A DNA stretch of 64,000 nucleotides from Cannabis sativa. Its lineage: Eukaryota > Streptophyta > Magnoliopsida > Rosales > Cannabaceae. The stretch spans positions 48,122,406 through 48,186,405 of the forward strand of contig NC_083603.1 of the NCBI RefSeq assembly GCF_029168945.1, in the 5' to 3' direction. The position numbers and the translations under genes are program-made. Numbering within the stretch: the first letter of the stretch is position 1; the number at the start of each line of letters is the position of its first letter. The notes under the pieces were generated by a model. It did no database searches. It had not been told where the DNA came from and saw only the letters and a list, made by a program, of their open reading frames with translations. Shown here one piece after another: positions 37,159 to 50,391 of the stretch.

Positions 37159-40100
37159 TGGTATCAGAGCTAGCAAGCTCTTCTTCCTGATTTGGATCTG
37201 GTTTGTTGTTGATCTGTCATGGCACAAGGTGGAGGAAATCAAGCACGAGGAGGAGTTCATACTCGTGCTAATCGTGGATCTGAAAACAATTCTAATGACT
37301 CGAACATGTTCTCTGTCCTCGGAGAAAATTCTTGATCGACCAATGCTAATGATCTGTCGAATTCATATTTTCTCTCCAATTGCGATAGTCCTGGTATTGT
37401 TCTTGTTCCTAAAATCCTCAAAGGGAGTGAGAATTACAGTACCTGGAGAAGAGAAATAAGATTAAATTCGTCAATGGAAAGCTTCCACAACTTGATGAGG
37501 ATCATGAAAACTACGATAGCTGGTATAAATGCAATAACACTGTCATTTCTTGAATACTTCATGCTATCTCCAATGAAATCGCAGATAGCATAATGTATCA
37601 TGACAATGCTGTTGAAATATGGACTGAACTACATGAGAGATTCAATGAGAAGAATGCACCTCGAATCTTTGAAGCTAAAAAGACAATGCAGAGTCTTACT
37701 CAAGGATCGAACTTTGTGACTACCTACTATACTCGATTGAAGGCTCTGTGGGATCAGATCAGGGAATTTAGACCACAACCTGCATGTACATGTGGTGCAA
37801 TGAGAATTATTTAGGAATATCAGGAAGAAGATCGATTGCTGGAATTTTTAGTTGGTTTGAATGATTCGTATAGCTTTGTCAGATCTCAAATCTTGATGTG
37901 TGATCCTCTTCCAAGTGTGAATAAGGCTTATGCTGCTATGGTTCAAGAAGAGAGGCAAAGAGGATTAAGAAGTTGATTTAGCAACTCATCTGACTTGGAT
38001 AAATCCAGATCGAGCAATGCTGGACAGTTTGCTGGAGCTGTTCAACCATTTCGATCGAAGTACAATTGTACTCACTGTGGTATGAATGGAAACTCGATTG
38101 AAAGATGTTACAAACTCAATGGATATCCCCCTGGTTACAAACTTCATGGCAGATTCCCCAACCGTGATGCCAAGGGACCCTAGGCAAGTTTGTTGGTGTT
38201 AATTTCTCTGGTGCTAATGAAGGAAAATTTGAGGAAATGCCACTGGAAAGAGACCTTGTCTCTAGCTTGTCAAGTGTTCAATGTCAAAAGCTTATGGCAT
38301 TACATGTACGGAAAACCAATGAGATAAGCAACAATAGTGCTCCCAATACCTCTGATGAACAACCTGTGGTTTCCCATTTTTCTAGTAAGAATTCTTTTGT
38401 TCCTAAAGATAGTTGGATCATAGATACTGGAGCTACACATCATGTGTGTTCTGATATTTCTTTGTTTAAAACCACTCATACTGATCCAAATTTAAGAACT
38501 GTTCTCTTACCTAATGGTCTGCATACTAAAGTCTTTTGTCTTGGAACAATTAATTTGACATTTGATCTTGTTCTTGAAAATTTTCTTTATGTGCCTAGTT
38601 TCAAGTGCAATTTGCTATATGTTAATTCACTAACAGCTACAACTGATTGCACTTTCTCTTTTTCTAATGAAAAATGTGTCATCCAGGACACTTTGAAGAC
38701 CAAGGTGATTGGGATGGGTAGGAAAATTGGCAACTTGTATTACCTGCATTGTAATCAAACCAGAAATAAGCAAATGCTTCTGTTCTTTCTTCCATTTCTG
38801 ATTCCAAAGTTACTTATGACACTGTATGGCATTACAGATTAGGTCATCCATCTTGTATAAAGACTCATCTTTTGAATAAAGCTTTAAAATTTCATGCCAA
38901 TTCAGATTCTTTATTTCATTGCTCCATTTGTCATTATGCAAAACAAAGAAAGTTGCCATTCATTTCTGATCACAATATTACTGAAGGTTATTTTGATCTT
39001 ATTCATATTCACATTTGGGGTCCATATAACACCAAGACCACAGAGGGATGCAAGTACTTTATCACCATTATTGATGATTGTTCCAGATACACTTGGATCA
39101 ATCTAATCAATAAAATTATAATGCCAAAGTGCTATTCCTCAATTCATAAAACTTGTTCAAAACCAGTTTAACAAAACCATAAAAGCTGTTAGGTCTGACA
39201 ATACCAAGGAGTTGCAATTTAAGGATCTTTTAATGATCTAGGGATTATTCATTATCAGTCCTGTGTTCAAAGACCCCAGCGAAATTCTGTTGTTGAAAGA
39301 AAACATTAGCATTTGCTCAATGTTGCTAGAGCATTGCTGTTTCAGTCACATATACCACTGGTTTATTGGGGAGATTGTGTTGCTACTGCAGCATATCTCA
39401 TTAACAGAACTCCTACACCAAACCTAAAGAACAAGTCACCCTTTGACATACTATATTCCAAGCCACCAGCCTATGAGCATTTAAAAGCTTTTGGATGCCT
39501 TGCCTATGCATCCACTCTAAGCCAGTCTAGATCAAAATTTGCTCCTAGGTCTGTTCCTTGTGTTTTTCTTAGGTATCCTATTGGCATGAAGGCTTATAAA
39601 CTTCTTGATTTGAATACAAACATGACATTCATTTCCAGAGATGTCTACTTCTATGAACATATCTTTCCTTTTGTTCATACTGATGTGTTTCCCTCTGGAC
39701 ATGAATCTTTCTTTTTTGATTTTTCTCATACAACTGAGCCTAATAATTCACAGGATGTAGGTACATCCTCACCTGTTTCTGAACCTAATATTCCTAGTTC
39801 TTCTAATGCTATTCCCACTCATAATGTTCCTCATTCTACAAGAACAGGAAGACAAATCAATAAACCTTCCTATCTTAATGAATACCACTGTTATTTGGCC
39901 ACTAACAACTCTGCTATTTTTTCTTAGGCATCTTTTGTCACTGGTCATCCCTTGTCTCAGGCTCTTAGTTATCACAGGTTGTCACCAGGCTACAAAGCTA
40001 CTGTTCTTGCTATTTCAAGCCACTTTGAACCAACCACTTTCAGTCAATCCCATGGAATCCCTGTATGGGACAATGCTATGGATACAGAAATAGAAGCATT

Positions 40101-41584
40101 GGAGAAAAATCACACTTGGATTGTAGTCTCTCTACTGCTGATCAACATGTAATTGGCTGCAAATGGGTCTATAGGATCAAAATCAATGCTGATGGGAGTG
40201 TGGAGAGATTTAAGGTCAGGTTGGTTGCCAAGGGATACAACCAGCATGAGGGGATTGATTATACAGACACATTTTCTCCAGTAACTAAGTTAGTTACCGT
40301 CAAATTGGTTGTGTCCTTTGTAGCAATCAAAGGTTGGCATCTACATCAACTAGATGTCAACAATGCTTTCTTACATTGTGACCTCCATGAAAATGTGTAT
40401 GCGTCTCTACCTCAAGGGTATAGACCTACGGGGGAGTTGCCACCAAATGCAGTATGCAAACTGGAAAAATCATTGTATGGTTTGAAGCAAGCTTCAAGAC
40501 AATGGTTTGCCAAGTTCTCAAGTGCTTTAATAGAAGAAGGATTTCATCATTCAGCCATAGATCACTCCCTATTCATCAAGCACTTTAATGAAAATTTCAT
40601 TTTCCTACTGGTTTATGTGGATGGATGATGTCATCCCGGCCAGCAACAACTTGGATGAACTTGAAGCATTAAAAGTCAGATTGCATGCTCGATTTCAGCT
40701 CAAGGATTTGGGAAAATGAAGATATTTCATGGGGTAAGAAGTTCATGATCAGATAAAGGTATCTTTGTTTCCCAAAGATCTTATGCATTACAAGTGTTAG
40801 AAGATTTTGGGTATTTAGGGAGTAAGCCTATGAATACACCAATAAAAGCCAATCTCAAACTTAGCCTAGATGAAAAAGAGAAGTTAGCTGATCCTACACT
40901 GTACAGAAAGATTATTGGGAAACTTCAGTACCTAACAATCACTAGACCATACATTTCCTACTCAGTGAACAAACTGAGTCAGTTTTTATCCACACCTCGA
41001 GTCACACATATGCATGCAGCTCAAAGAGTTCTACAATATGTTAAAAGCTGTCCTGGACAAGGAATCGTCTTTGTTGCCAACACAAAAGTCAAATTACATG
41101 CCTACACTGACTCAGATTGGGCAGCATGCCCAGATACAAGGAGATCAACTACTAGTTTCTGTATCTTTATTGGATCATCTATCATCTCATAGAAAAGTAA
41201 GAAGCAACACACGATTTCAAGGTCTTTTGCAGAAGCAGAATATAGAGGAATGGCTAACACCACTTGTGAAGTGGTTTGGCTTCTATCTGTTTTGAAAGAA
41301 TTGAAGGTTGAACATGAAGGGCCTGCTCTATTATACTGTGATAACAACTCTGCCCAACACATAGCAGCTAATTTAGTGTTCCACGAGAGAACAAAACACA
41401 GAAATCGACTGTCATTTGGTGAGGAAAAAGGTTCAACAAGGCATCATCAAGACAGTTCATGTTTCCACAAAAGATCAAATCGCTGATATTCTAACTAAAC
41501 CTCTCTTTTCTAATCAATTCAACATTTTCAAAGAAAAGATGGGATTGAAAGACATCTATAATCTATCCCCATCTTGAGGGGGAG
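37159..41584 (+). pseudogene. Copia gag-pol, decayed but in full order
   Basis: The internal region has, in order: gag from ATG 37219 (MAQGGGNQARGG), with a UBN2-type middle (ALWDQIREFRPQPACTCGA) and a zinc knuckle (CTHCGMNGNSIERC, where the expected His is Asn); protease (SWIIDTGATHHVC, near 38415); pre-integrase and integrase (YNTKTTEGCKYF); RT ([25 protein letters not shown], the YVDD box near 40612 interrupted as LVYVDG); RNase H (TDSDWAACPDTRRST) ending DIYNLSPS before the polypurine tract GAGGGGGAG (41576-41584). Several stops and frameshifts break it: TGA at 37333, TAG near 37813, TAG near 39925, TAG near 41190. It cannot move without help. Confidence 0.92.
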
Positions 41585-41797
41585 TATTAAACTTGATTAG
41601 TGAATTGGTTGGTTAGTTAGTTAGTTGGTTTGTGTGTTTGTTTCTCTTGTAATCTCAGCTAGTATATAAGCTGTCAAACACTTTGTATCATTTCAGTTTC
41701 TGATGAATAATAGTTCTGTTGATTCAATTTTCTTCTTCTTCTTCTTTTTCTTTCTCTCTTTCTTTCTTACTCTATTTTCAGCTCACTCGAGCTAATA
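41585..41797 (+). repeat. 3' LTR of the complete copia element
   Basis: A 213-bp copy of 36928-37158, again starting TATTAAACTTG and ending GCTAATA, followed by the 5-bp target duplication GGATT at 41798-41802. It is shorter than the 5' LTR mainly in the GTTAGTTAG array near its start and longer in a CTT run. Confidence 0.92.
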
Positions 41798-41802
41798 GGA
41801 TT

Positions 41803-42805
41803 GGAACTCGTCTTCAATCTCCAATAAGATCATCATACTTGTTAAGACCATAGTAAGAATTTTCAATTAGGGAAGAAAGTAGGTTATCTTTCTTGGATTG
41901 TGATAATACTTATTATATCCAATGCTTTTTTGGAAGGGAATTGTATTTGATACGTCTCTAAAAAGATATTTATATTTTAAATTATTAATCGTAAAATTAA
42001 TTGAGAATATCATAAATTTAAGAATATACATTATTAATTAAATAAAGGTAATTTTTTTAAATGATCTATTTATTTAAGAGATTTTCACATAAAATATTAT
42101 TTTTGACTTTTAATTTCAACATTTATATTGTCAAAGTAAAAAAAATAATATTAAAATAATATAATTAACATGAAGACAACAATTTGTATTTTCATAAATA
42201 AAAAAAAGAGGAAATTACACTCTACACTCTTTTTATATTGTCCTCTTTTATTTTTACCCTCTTTTTTAAAATCTATCATTTTTATCTCTTTTTTTAAACA
42301 TTATACCAATTTTGTCCCTGTCACTTCAAGATACTCTCTATGTGACTCTCTTATGTTAGGGTATTTTGGGTACAATACACATAAAAAGAAGTATATTTCA
42401 AATAAATATAAAAATAGAGGTAAATTTGATTAATTGATTAATAAAAGTAGTATTTTTCAACTTACCAAAAAAAAAAAAAAAAAACTGTTGAATAATTCTC
42501 CACTTAAGCCATTAATTTGGGCTCATTGCAATTACAACTTAAAATGAGCTTCCCTCACTGTCACCTATCTAAATGATATCTGTAAAAGGGAGAATTTTCA
42601 TAAATGTAGAAAAATAAATTAAAATTTACTTTTATATGACATAATAAAATAATATTTGAAAATATAGGATCATAACATAATTACTATTTAAAATATTAGA
42701 TAACCAGAACATATATAAATCAAATTACGATAAAAATTGCCTAATTTTTTCAACCAAACCTCTTTTCCAAAACGATCTCTTTTGATTCTCTTCAAAAACA
42801 TAAAC
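41803..42805. other. AT-rich intergenic
   Basis: No gene seen. It has a long A run at about 42466-42484 and short chance frames only. Confidence 0.5.
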
Positions 42806-42808
42806 TTA

Positions 42809-43293
42809 GTTGGCGTTTTGTAATACTTTTTTAATCAGTTTTCTGTTTTTAAAAGTAGAAAAGTGAAAATATTTTTCAAAAATATATTCTATAAAATTGT
42901 TTTTACTTTTCAATTTTATAATTAGAAATCAAAATTTTAAAAACAAAAAAATCACTTTCAATATTTTTTTAAATAGTTTTTTTTTTCTTAATCAATCTTT
43001 TAGATTACAACCCCGGACCCAAATCTCCTCCCTACGGCCCTGGCACTAAACCCGGCTTTTGGCTTGAACCCGAATCCGACCCCGGACCTAGACGCGACTT
43101 AAATAAAATCAAAAAATAAAAATAAAATTGAACTTTACAGAACACACTTTTGTTTTATGTTTTTAAAATTGAAAAACAAAAGTGGTTACAGAACGCATTT
43201 TTGTTTTTTAAAAATAAATTTTTTAAAAACAATAATTTTACTTTCATTTTGTGATTAAAAAATTAAAAAACAAAAGTGTTATCAAACGACACC
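42809..43293. mobile_element. PIF/Harbinger-like MITE, 485 bp, with a GC-rich insert
   Basis: The ends are imperfectly inverted: GTTGGCGTTTTGTAATAC at the left and the reverse complement of GGTGTCGTTTGATAACAC at the right. They are flanked by TTA (42806-42808 and 43294-43296). The body is A/T-rich with inverted words such as AAAACAAAAGTG, but at about 43008-43100 there is a GC-rich patch with repeated CCCGGACC/CCCGAATCC words. Confidence 0.65.
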
Positions 43294-43296
43294 TTA

Positions 43297-44656
43297 ATTT
43301 TTTTTTCTTGCGGTTCTTCCACAAATTCTCAATCGACTACTGTCGACAACCTTAAACTAGCAAATTCACCATCCTTGAGTCACTGTCAATTGTCTTCCTT
43401 AGCTCCGGTGGCTTCGCTAGGTTCTAATTAACTGTCGATCATCTTCTCTGACACCAGCTACCTGCAATTGCATCAAGATCGACAACAAATCAAAAGCATT
43501 CAATACATGAAACGAAGAAAACTCATAAAACATCAAAACAAAGCACTCAAGTCACGAACAAATTCAACGCTAAATCTCCAAACTCATCAAGACAGGTATA
43601 TTCAACCTACTATAAAAATTATATATAATCATAATGATATAATAAACTAAGATCTCTTAGAATATATATATATCATCTGAAAATTGAATTAGAATTAAAA
43701 AAAATTTAATTTCAATATATATATACAAATATTGAAAAATATTCTAAATATATCAATAAATCAAATCCGGTTAAATTAATAATTGAAAGGGAAAAAAATA
43801 AGAACATTGTTATGAACAAACTTAAATTAATGATGCATTCCTATATATAACAATAATAGAAAATCGATTACAAACATAAGAATACAAAAGTAAAACATCA
43901 ACCATAAATAACAAAATTAGAACCAGAACAAGTTCTACTTTCAAATAAACTAACTACGAAACCAATTTTAAATGTAACAACTGAAACAATGAAATGAAAC
44001 AAATATAAATACATATTAAAGAAATCGGTTCCAGTGATCAATTCATACAGAAGTACTAATCTTAATTTTCTTTTTTAAAATGCAGGAATAGAATAAATCA
44101 TGTGTGTGATCAAGTATGAGAGCCAATGTACAGACAATACAAGTTATGATGACTACAATATGACTAGAATACTAATTCCAACTAATTCTTCACTAGAGAA
44201 TTGGTTGAGCTGATAAAAACCGAGATAAAATGCAACAGAAACAACATTAATATATCCTACCAGATTTCACTAAGAAAAATACTAATGAAGCTACTAAGTG
44301 GCAACTCCCTCATAATCTATACTGAGCTCTGAAAGACACAAACACTAGTAACTGATTCTCCATTATGCATCACAACAATATAACATACAACTACACAAAC
44401 AATAGAGAATCCTTCATTCGAACAACAAATGTAAAAACAAAACAATACTGTTGAAGAACCAGTTCCACAAATACACAACTAACCATTCAACCAACAATCT
44501 GAGAATGAAGGAGAGGATTCAACTGAGTACAATCAGAAAGAAAGCTCTCCAGACATGTTCAAAATATTTAGAGAAGTTGCTAATTTTATAATAGAGAAAA
44601 CAAATGAAGCAACTAAAACAAAAAGGGATGAAGAAATGGAGATTATCACATATTAT
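43297..44656. other. AT-rich intergenic
   Basis: No gene or recognisable element. The stretch is A-rich on the plus strand with short chance frames, and ends at the start of a long copia LTR. Confidence 0.5.
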
Positions 44657-45798
44657 TGTTGAGATTTTATGCCCTAAATAAAATCTAATTTTATTGTAAT
44701 CTTATTTACTTTCAATAAAGAAAAGAAATTATTGCTTGACCTTGTCATATGCTTTGTTCACATGTTTTATACATGATTATATGTTTAATATATATGTTCT
44801 ATTAAATTTTGAACATATAGTTATTCATAATTAAAGTGATGTCATCACAGTGGAAATGATTCTATGTTTAATGTATATGTTCTATTAAATTTCGAACATA
44901 TAGTTATTCATAATTAAAGCGATGTCATCACAGTAGAAAATAATTGTGATTATATGCTTCAAATTATTATGTCCTATGATTTATCAGCGCACTAGATTTA
45001 CACTGACGTGATAATCAATGATAAGGTTTACTTACACTTGGATAAGTAGAATGTCTTATTCAAGGGATTAGTAAAGTAAACTAGGATTGGATGTATCAGC
45101 TATATATCGGACTTGACCGATATTAATAGTAGAAAAGATATTATGAACTTACCGTTATATCTTTTTTAAGTCAATATCACTTAGTTGATCATAGATAATT
45201 TGATCTCAATTCTAAGATGGTTAAACTTTAGCTTAAATATATTGCACGAGTTCTTTGAATTGTTTGTTTCCAGCTTACTGTAGAACCAGCCCAATACTTA
45301 CATCTTAGGAACTCGATAGTGCAATGAGTGGGAGTGTTAATCATAGATATAGACATCTATAACTTTTATGTCTATTAGAAGTAAAACGATAGTTTCTTTA
45401 GAGTTTAGCTTTACGCAATAAAAGATGGATGCCTCATTTTAGTAATTATATTAATTTTTTGAAATATTATTTAGAAGTAGCTAAGTATTTTAAGAATAAA
45501 GTACATTGAAGTGTAATTTTGTCCCTACTCAATCAAACCTTCTATAGAGAATCAATGATTATTGTGATTGAAATAATAGATAAATTCATAGCGTATCTAT
45601 AATTGGTGTATATTCTAAATCTATAGTGGAGTCAGGAAGAATTAATAAGTTAGGAATTTTACTCAGTAAATTTCAAAATTTACTTTTTATGAGTTTGGTT
45701 ACGTAGGCGAATGTTCCCCACATTGTCTGAGTTAATATCATCTTATAGACTCAACTAGTTGATTTAATAAGTCAATTAGAATTTTAAAATAAACTATG

Positions 45799-46035
45799 TG
45801 TTATAAATATTAATAATTATGTGGATGTCCAAATCTTTTATTTATTACCATTAATTGTAATCAACATTCCTCTTTTTCTTAGTTTCTTAATATTTCACTC
45901 TTGTATTTGTATAAATAGGGGTTCACCCCATTGGAATAAACAACTCAGAAATTCTCATTCACTTTCTCTTTCTCTCTTCATCTTCTTCTTCTTTCTTCTC
46001 ATCTATTTTATATTATGTTATATTATTTTATAACA
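45799..46035 (+). repeat. 5' LTR of the non-coding element
   Basis: A 237-bp LTR with a TATA box TATAAATA at 45910-45917, ending at the last A of TTTATAACA. The next bases, CGTTATCAGCACGAG, occupy the primer-binding position. Confidence 0.95.
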
Positions 46036-46047
46036 CGTTATCAGCAC

Positions 46048-46122
46048 GAGTCTCTGCCCAAGCTTCAAGCATGAGTCTCTGCCCAAGCTTTAAGCATGAG
46101 TCTCTGCCTAAGATCCAATGTA
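46048..46122 (+). repeat. Three 25-bp tandem repeats at the primer-binding side
   Basis: Units starting GAGTCTCTGCCCAAGCTT begin at 46048, 46073 and 46098, so the tail of the primer-binding region is itself the first unit. The spacing is exactly 25 bp. Confidence 0.85.
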
Positions 46123-46391
46123 AGTATTTTGTTAAAGTTCTTGAATTGTTTCAAAGTCACGATACACTAAATATATATTTATATATATACTCATCTGACT
46201 GAAACAATTTCAAGAATCTTTTTTTTTTATTTTATTTTTATCTATATATCTATATATTATATATGTATGCATATGCTTTTATATGTTTATTATTGATTTC
46301 ATATATATATATATATTATGTTCTTATCATTTATAATATTTAAAATATATGTGTGTCAATGATGTGATAGAGAAAATCTGTATAAAATATT

Positions 46392-49300
46392 GCATATATC
46401 CTGAAGATTATGCGTCATCGATAAAATATTGCATATATCCTGAAGATTATGCGTCCTCAATAAAAACTTGCATATATCCTGAAGATTATGCAAACGTAAT
46501 ATTCATTATATAGTTGATGGATATATAATGAAAGAGATGAATACATATTTATATATATGTTCTTGTATTCTTTGAGGACAATGAAAAGTAATCTAATATC
46601 GATATAGATTTTGACAAACATTTTCTGAAGTAAATGTTTTATATTTGTCAAAAAAAAAAAAATGATTCTATTTATGTGAATACAACTAAAGAATCATTAA
46701 AAATGATTATTATTGATGCAATTTTATAGTGGGTTTTGAATACCTAAAAAGAATGTTAAGAAAATTGCATTGAAACATCAAAGTATAAGAATAACAATGA
46801 GCATGACTAATGTTATTTAAATACATGAGGCATGTATTTATTGTTCATCATTCCCTGAAGAGAATGATACGAATTGAATTTAACTACTTTTAAAGATTGT
46901 TCGTATTAGTCATGTTACTATACATTGTTATTACTTGCAATGTTGGAAATTATTGAATCTGACATATATTAAAGATTAAATTTTGCATATATCTTGGAGA
47001 CTATGCAAAAATTACATTTATATATTCTTTGAAATATCATAAAAGAAATTGCTGAATAATTTCTTGGATGAACAAGTAATAAATTTTTAAGAAATTTATA
47101 ATAATGCTCTACTTGTTCAACGTCATTCCCCGAAGTGAATGTAATGATTTTAAATAATCAATGGCATTGTTTGCTACTCAAATATTTCCAGAAGAAATTG
47201 GAAAAAATCAAAAGATGAAATACCACACACAATCAAAGTGCATAAAATCTATATATCATGTGTGGAATTGAATAATAGTAGTCGCGTACCTGTAGTACGG
47301 ACACACTTATAATCAAGATAAAAGTATGTTTGATTATTGAATAGAATGTGAATTGTACAAATTTATTGTACATTTAGAATATTTAAATATCATTCCCTAA
47401 AGAGAATGAATAGACATGAAATTCTATTTCAAAGAATATAGATTTCACATATATTGGCAATGCCAAAAGCAAATTAATATATACATATTTTATTATTTCT
47501 TGAAATCAATAGTTTCAAACTATTGTTGGTACAAGATATGTATATATACAGTTACTATTTAATTCAGTTTGCATATTCCCAGAAGTGAATATATAACTTA
47601 CTAATATTTGTTAGTGATCTAATATAATCAAAGTGATAAAGAATCACAAAATGATTATTTGAAAAGTTTCCTGAAGAAGTCTTACATACAATTGCTACTT
47701 GGAGTAGTAAAATATATTTGTATGTACCTAGATGTATAACTTTTATCTAGTTATGAAAGTAATAAGAAATAACTTATTATATGTACTGGTTGTACATTTA
47801 AATATATAATATATCAAGTCATGATAATTAGACTAATGAATAGTCTATTAATAAATTAGACGACTTGTTAAAAAGATACAAGGAAAAATGAATGATATAT
47901 TATGGTTATATCTATTTGACCATTACAATAACATGATGAAGTTGTCATGTATCTTTAAATTATACACATCATTAAATTGATGATAGTGATTCCTGAAGAA
48001 ATATAAAGTTTGATAAACACAATAGTGACTCTTGAAGAGTGTATATGTTTTGGAGAATAATATAATTATATTATTCGTGTATATAAAAATGAAACTTTTT
48101 ATGATTACTTATATGTTGTAGTGATTTTACATTACCTTGTGAAAGTTTCATTGAAATACAAATTATAGTGAACCTGAAGTTCATGAATTGAGTTATTTTG
48201 ACATGATCAATCATATGCAATAAATTGTCAAATGATTTGACTAAATTTTGTTGAAGAACCAGAAGATTCTTCTCATTATTAATTTATAAGGCTCAAAAGA
48301 AGAATGTGCATATATTTGTACATAGAAAATATTTAAATTATATTTCTTTAACAATCTTGAGCCATTGTTAGATTTTTATTGCATAGTTTCTTATCGATGT
48401 GATAAGATTATATTATCATGCATTTACAAAATGTGTAAATTTATGTATTTCTAATTATACACGTGTGACTCATTCTTAGAATTGAATTAAGTTCATAAGT
48501 ATTGAACTTGAACCTGAAGTTTATTGAACCTGAAGTTCAATGTCATATAGTATATATGAGTTTAAATAAATATTGATTCATTGTGATATATTGAAATCCC
48601 TACAGGTATATTAATATTATTCGATATCACATATTTAAAAAATCTCTCGATCAGGGGGAGAGAAGCAGTTGGGATCGATGATTTTTTTTGAAAAATGATC
48701 CTTGCACAAAGTATATAAGAACAATATAGTTCAAAATGATAAATACCAACTGCAAATCAATATTATTCAAAGTTGAGTTAGAATGAGTTGAAAACGTCGG
48801 AAGCGTAAATGAACAATATAGAAATTATTAATAAATGTTCATTTGATTTATCCTGAAGTTGTTAAATATAGAGGTACTCATAAAGATACCTTAATGTTAT
48901 AAAGTATTGATGATTAAAATGATAACCGTGATGAAAACGGTACTTGAAGAGACTCCCAAGAGAAGTTAGACATAACACATTTGATCATAATTGAATCCCT
49001 AAAGTGATTCTATATAGGTACCTATAAATGATAAACATATTTGAAAAATATGTAATTTAAAGAGATCTCTATAAATTATGTCAATATGGGAGGAAATTAT
49101 CATTTATTGAAATTTTTGTCAACAATAAATATTGAATGTGTGCATATGCAATAAACTAACATGAGATAGCAAGGATCATGGTATTAGATTTGTCGAGAAT
49201 TATCGACATACATTTTGTTTTTGGCCAAAATATTATGACGCAGTCCAAGCAAATTTACTCACATAAAGTGAAGTAAGACCTGTAGGGTGTGCAAATAAAT

Positions 49301-49816
49301 ATTTCTAATGAGAAATTTGCATATATGTATTTGTACATAATGAATTGTTGTACAAAGTTTGCATAGACATGAGATTGATTGAAGTAAGGCTTAAATATTG
49401 AAAAAATATAATCATGATTTGATTATAGCCTGGAATATATTTTATGAGGATTTATAAGCGTCACATAAATATTGCAACAAAAGTTATTCATTTGGAGCTC
49501 CTAATATAGTGAGAATTTGAAATAAGCCTTATCTAAAAATTCTAAAAGAATTTAATACATGTCTTAAGTGATATAAATTCTAAGTCGCGCGCACTATATG
49601 ACAAAGATCTTTGTATGAAATAAAGACATGTAAGTAAATTATTGTTTGAAAAATATGTATGGTTGTCTATGCAGTATAAATACGTAAATTATACGTTGTG
49701 ATAGACTCTTGAAGAGTTTTTGATTAATTGAAGAACAAACTTTTATTTCTTTTGTATTTCGAGAAATATTAATGTATAAAATTTGTTCATTAGTATTGAA
49801 GTCCTGAAGTACTTCA
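46392..49816 (+). repeat. Dispersed family of short hairpins with CCTGAAGW-type loops
   Basis: At least ten short inverted repeats share a 7-8-nt loop close to YCYRAAGW while the stems differ: 46616-46639 (stem AAACATTT), 46848-46867 (TCATTC), 47124-47141 (CATTC), 47390-47409 (TCATTC), 47573-47592 (ATATTC), 48169-48183 (TGAA), 48253-48272 (GAAGAA), 48523-48541 (ATTGAA), 48993-49010 (GAATC), 49797-49816 (TGAAGT). Three more form the 39-bp tandem array at 46392, 46431 and 46470 (stem GCATA, loop containing CCTGAAGA), and 46981-47010 has a 9-bp stem (TTTTGCATA). Function unknown. Confidence 0.8.
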
Positions 49817-50240
49817 TATGTATCAAGAATTATAGATATATGATCATTTGATATGGAAATTAAGATCATACAACAAGATGGAACAAATATATGGTCTTGG
49901 AGTACCATCATTGTCACAAATAAAAATTTATAGTACCATTAATGTGTTATGTTCATATCTACTTGAAATTTTAAATTTTAGTATGAACAAAGTTGTGTAC
50001 ACACATGAATGATACAATTAGTTGGATAAAGATTAATGTTCCACGAACCCCTCATCTATAATTTAGAAGTCCATACATACTATGGAAGAGTTATAGAAAA
50101 TATATGATCAAAGATTATATATGGTGATATTTTAAAAGTGATAAGAATAATCTTATGAGATTTATTATCACCAAAAGAATTATGGATCATATGTGCATGA
50201 GGGGGAGACATATTTATGTTGCACTCTTTTTTCCTTAGTT

Positions 50241-50391
50241 CAGGTTTTGTCCCACTGGGTTTTCCTGGCAAGGTTTTTAACGAGGCAACTTGCAAATAAT
50301 TATGAATATGAAATATACATTGTACTCTTTTTCCTATCTCAAATTTTGTCCCACTGGGTTTTTCTGGCAAAGTTTTTAACGAGGCAGCTAT
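50241..50391 (+). repeat. Repeated 3' module (TTTGTCCCACTGGGTTTT ... ACGAGGCA)
   Basis: A module of about 48 bp with TTTTGTCCCACTGGGTTT, CTGGCAA and TTTTTAACGAGGCA is present at 50241-50288 and 50343-50391. A decayed third copy lies at about 50797-50836, right before the 3' LTR. This module is common between the polypurine tract and the 3' LTR in plant copia elements. Each copy follows a GGGGGAG tract or a CTTTTTTCCT-like word. Confidence 0.75.

Noticed and set aside
46376..46495. CRISPR-like spacing of repeats
   Set aside because: The units are plain 39-bp tandem repeats with nearly identical content throughout, only three copies, in plant DNA inside an LTR element.
47185..47204. TTTCCA/TGGAAA inverted repeat as another hairpin-family member
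   Set aside because: Its stem uses part of the expected loop (CCAGAAGA), so it does not align with the family; the aligned form pairs only 2 bp.
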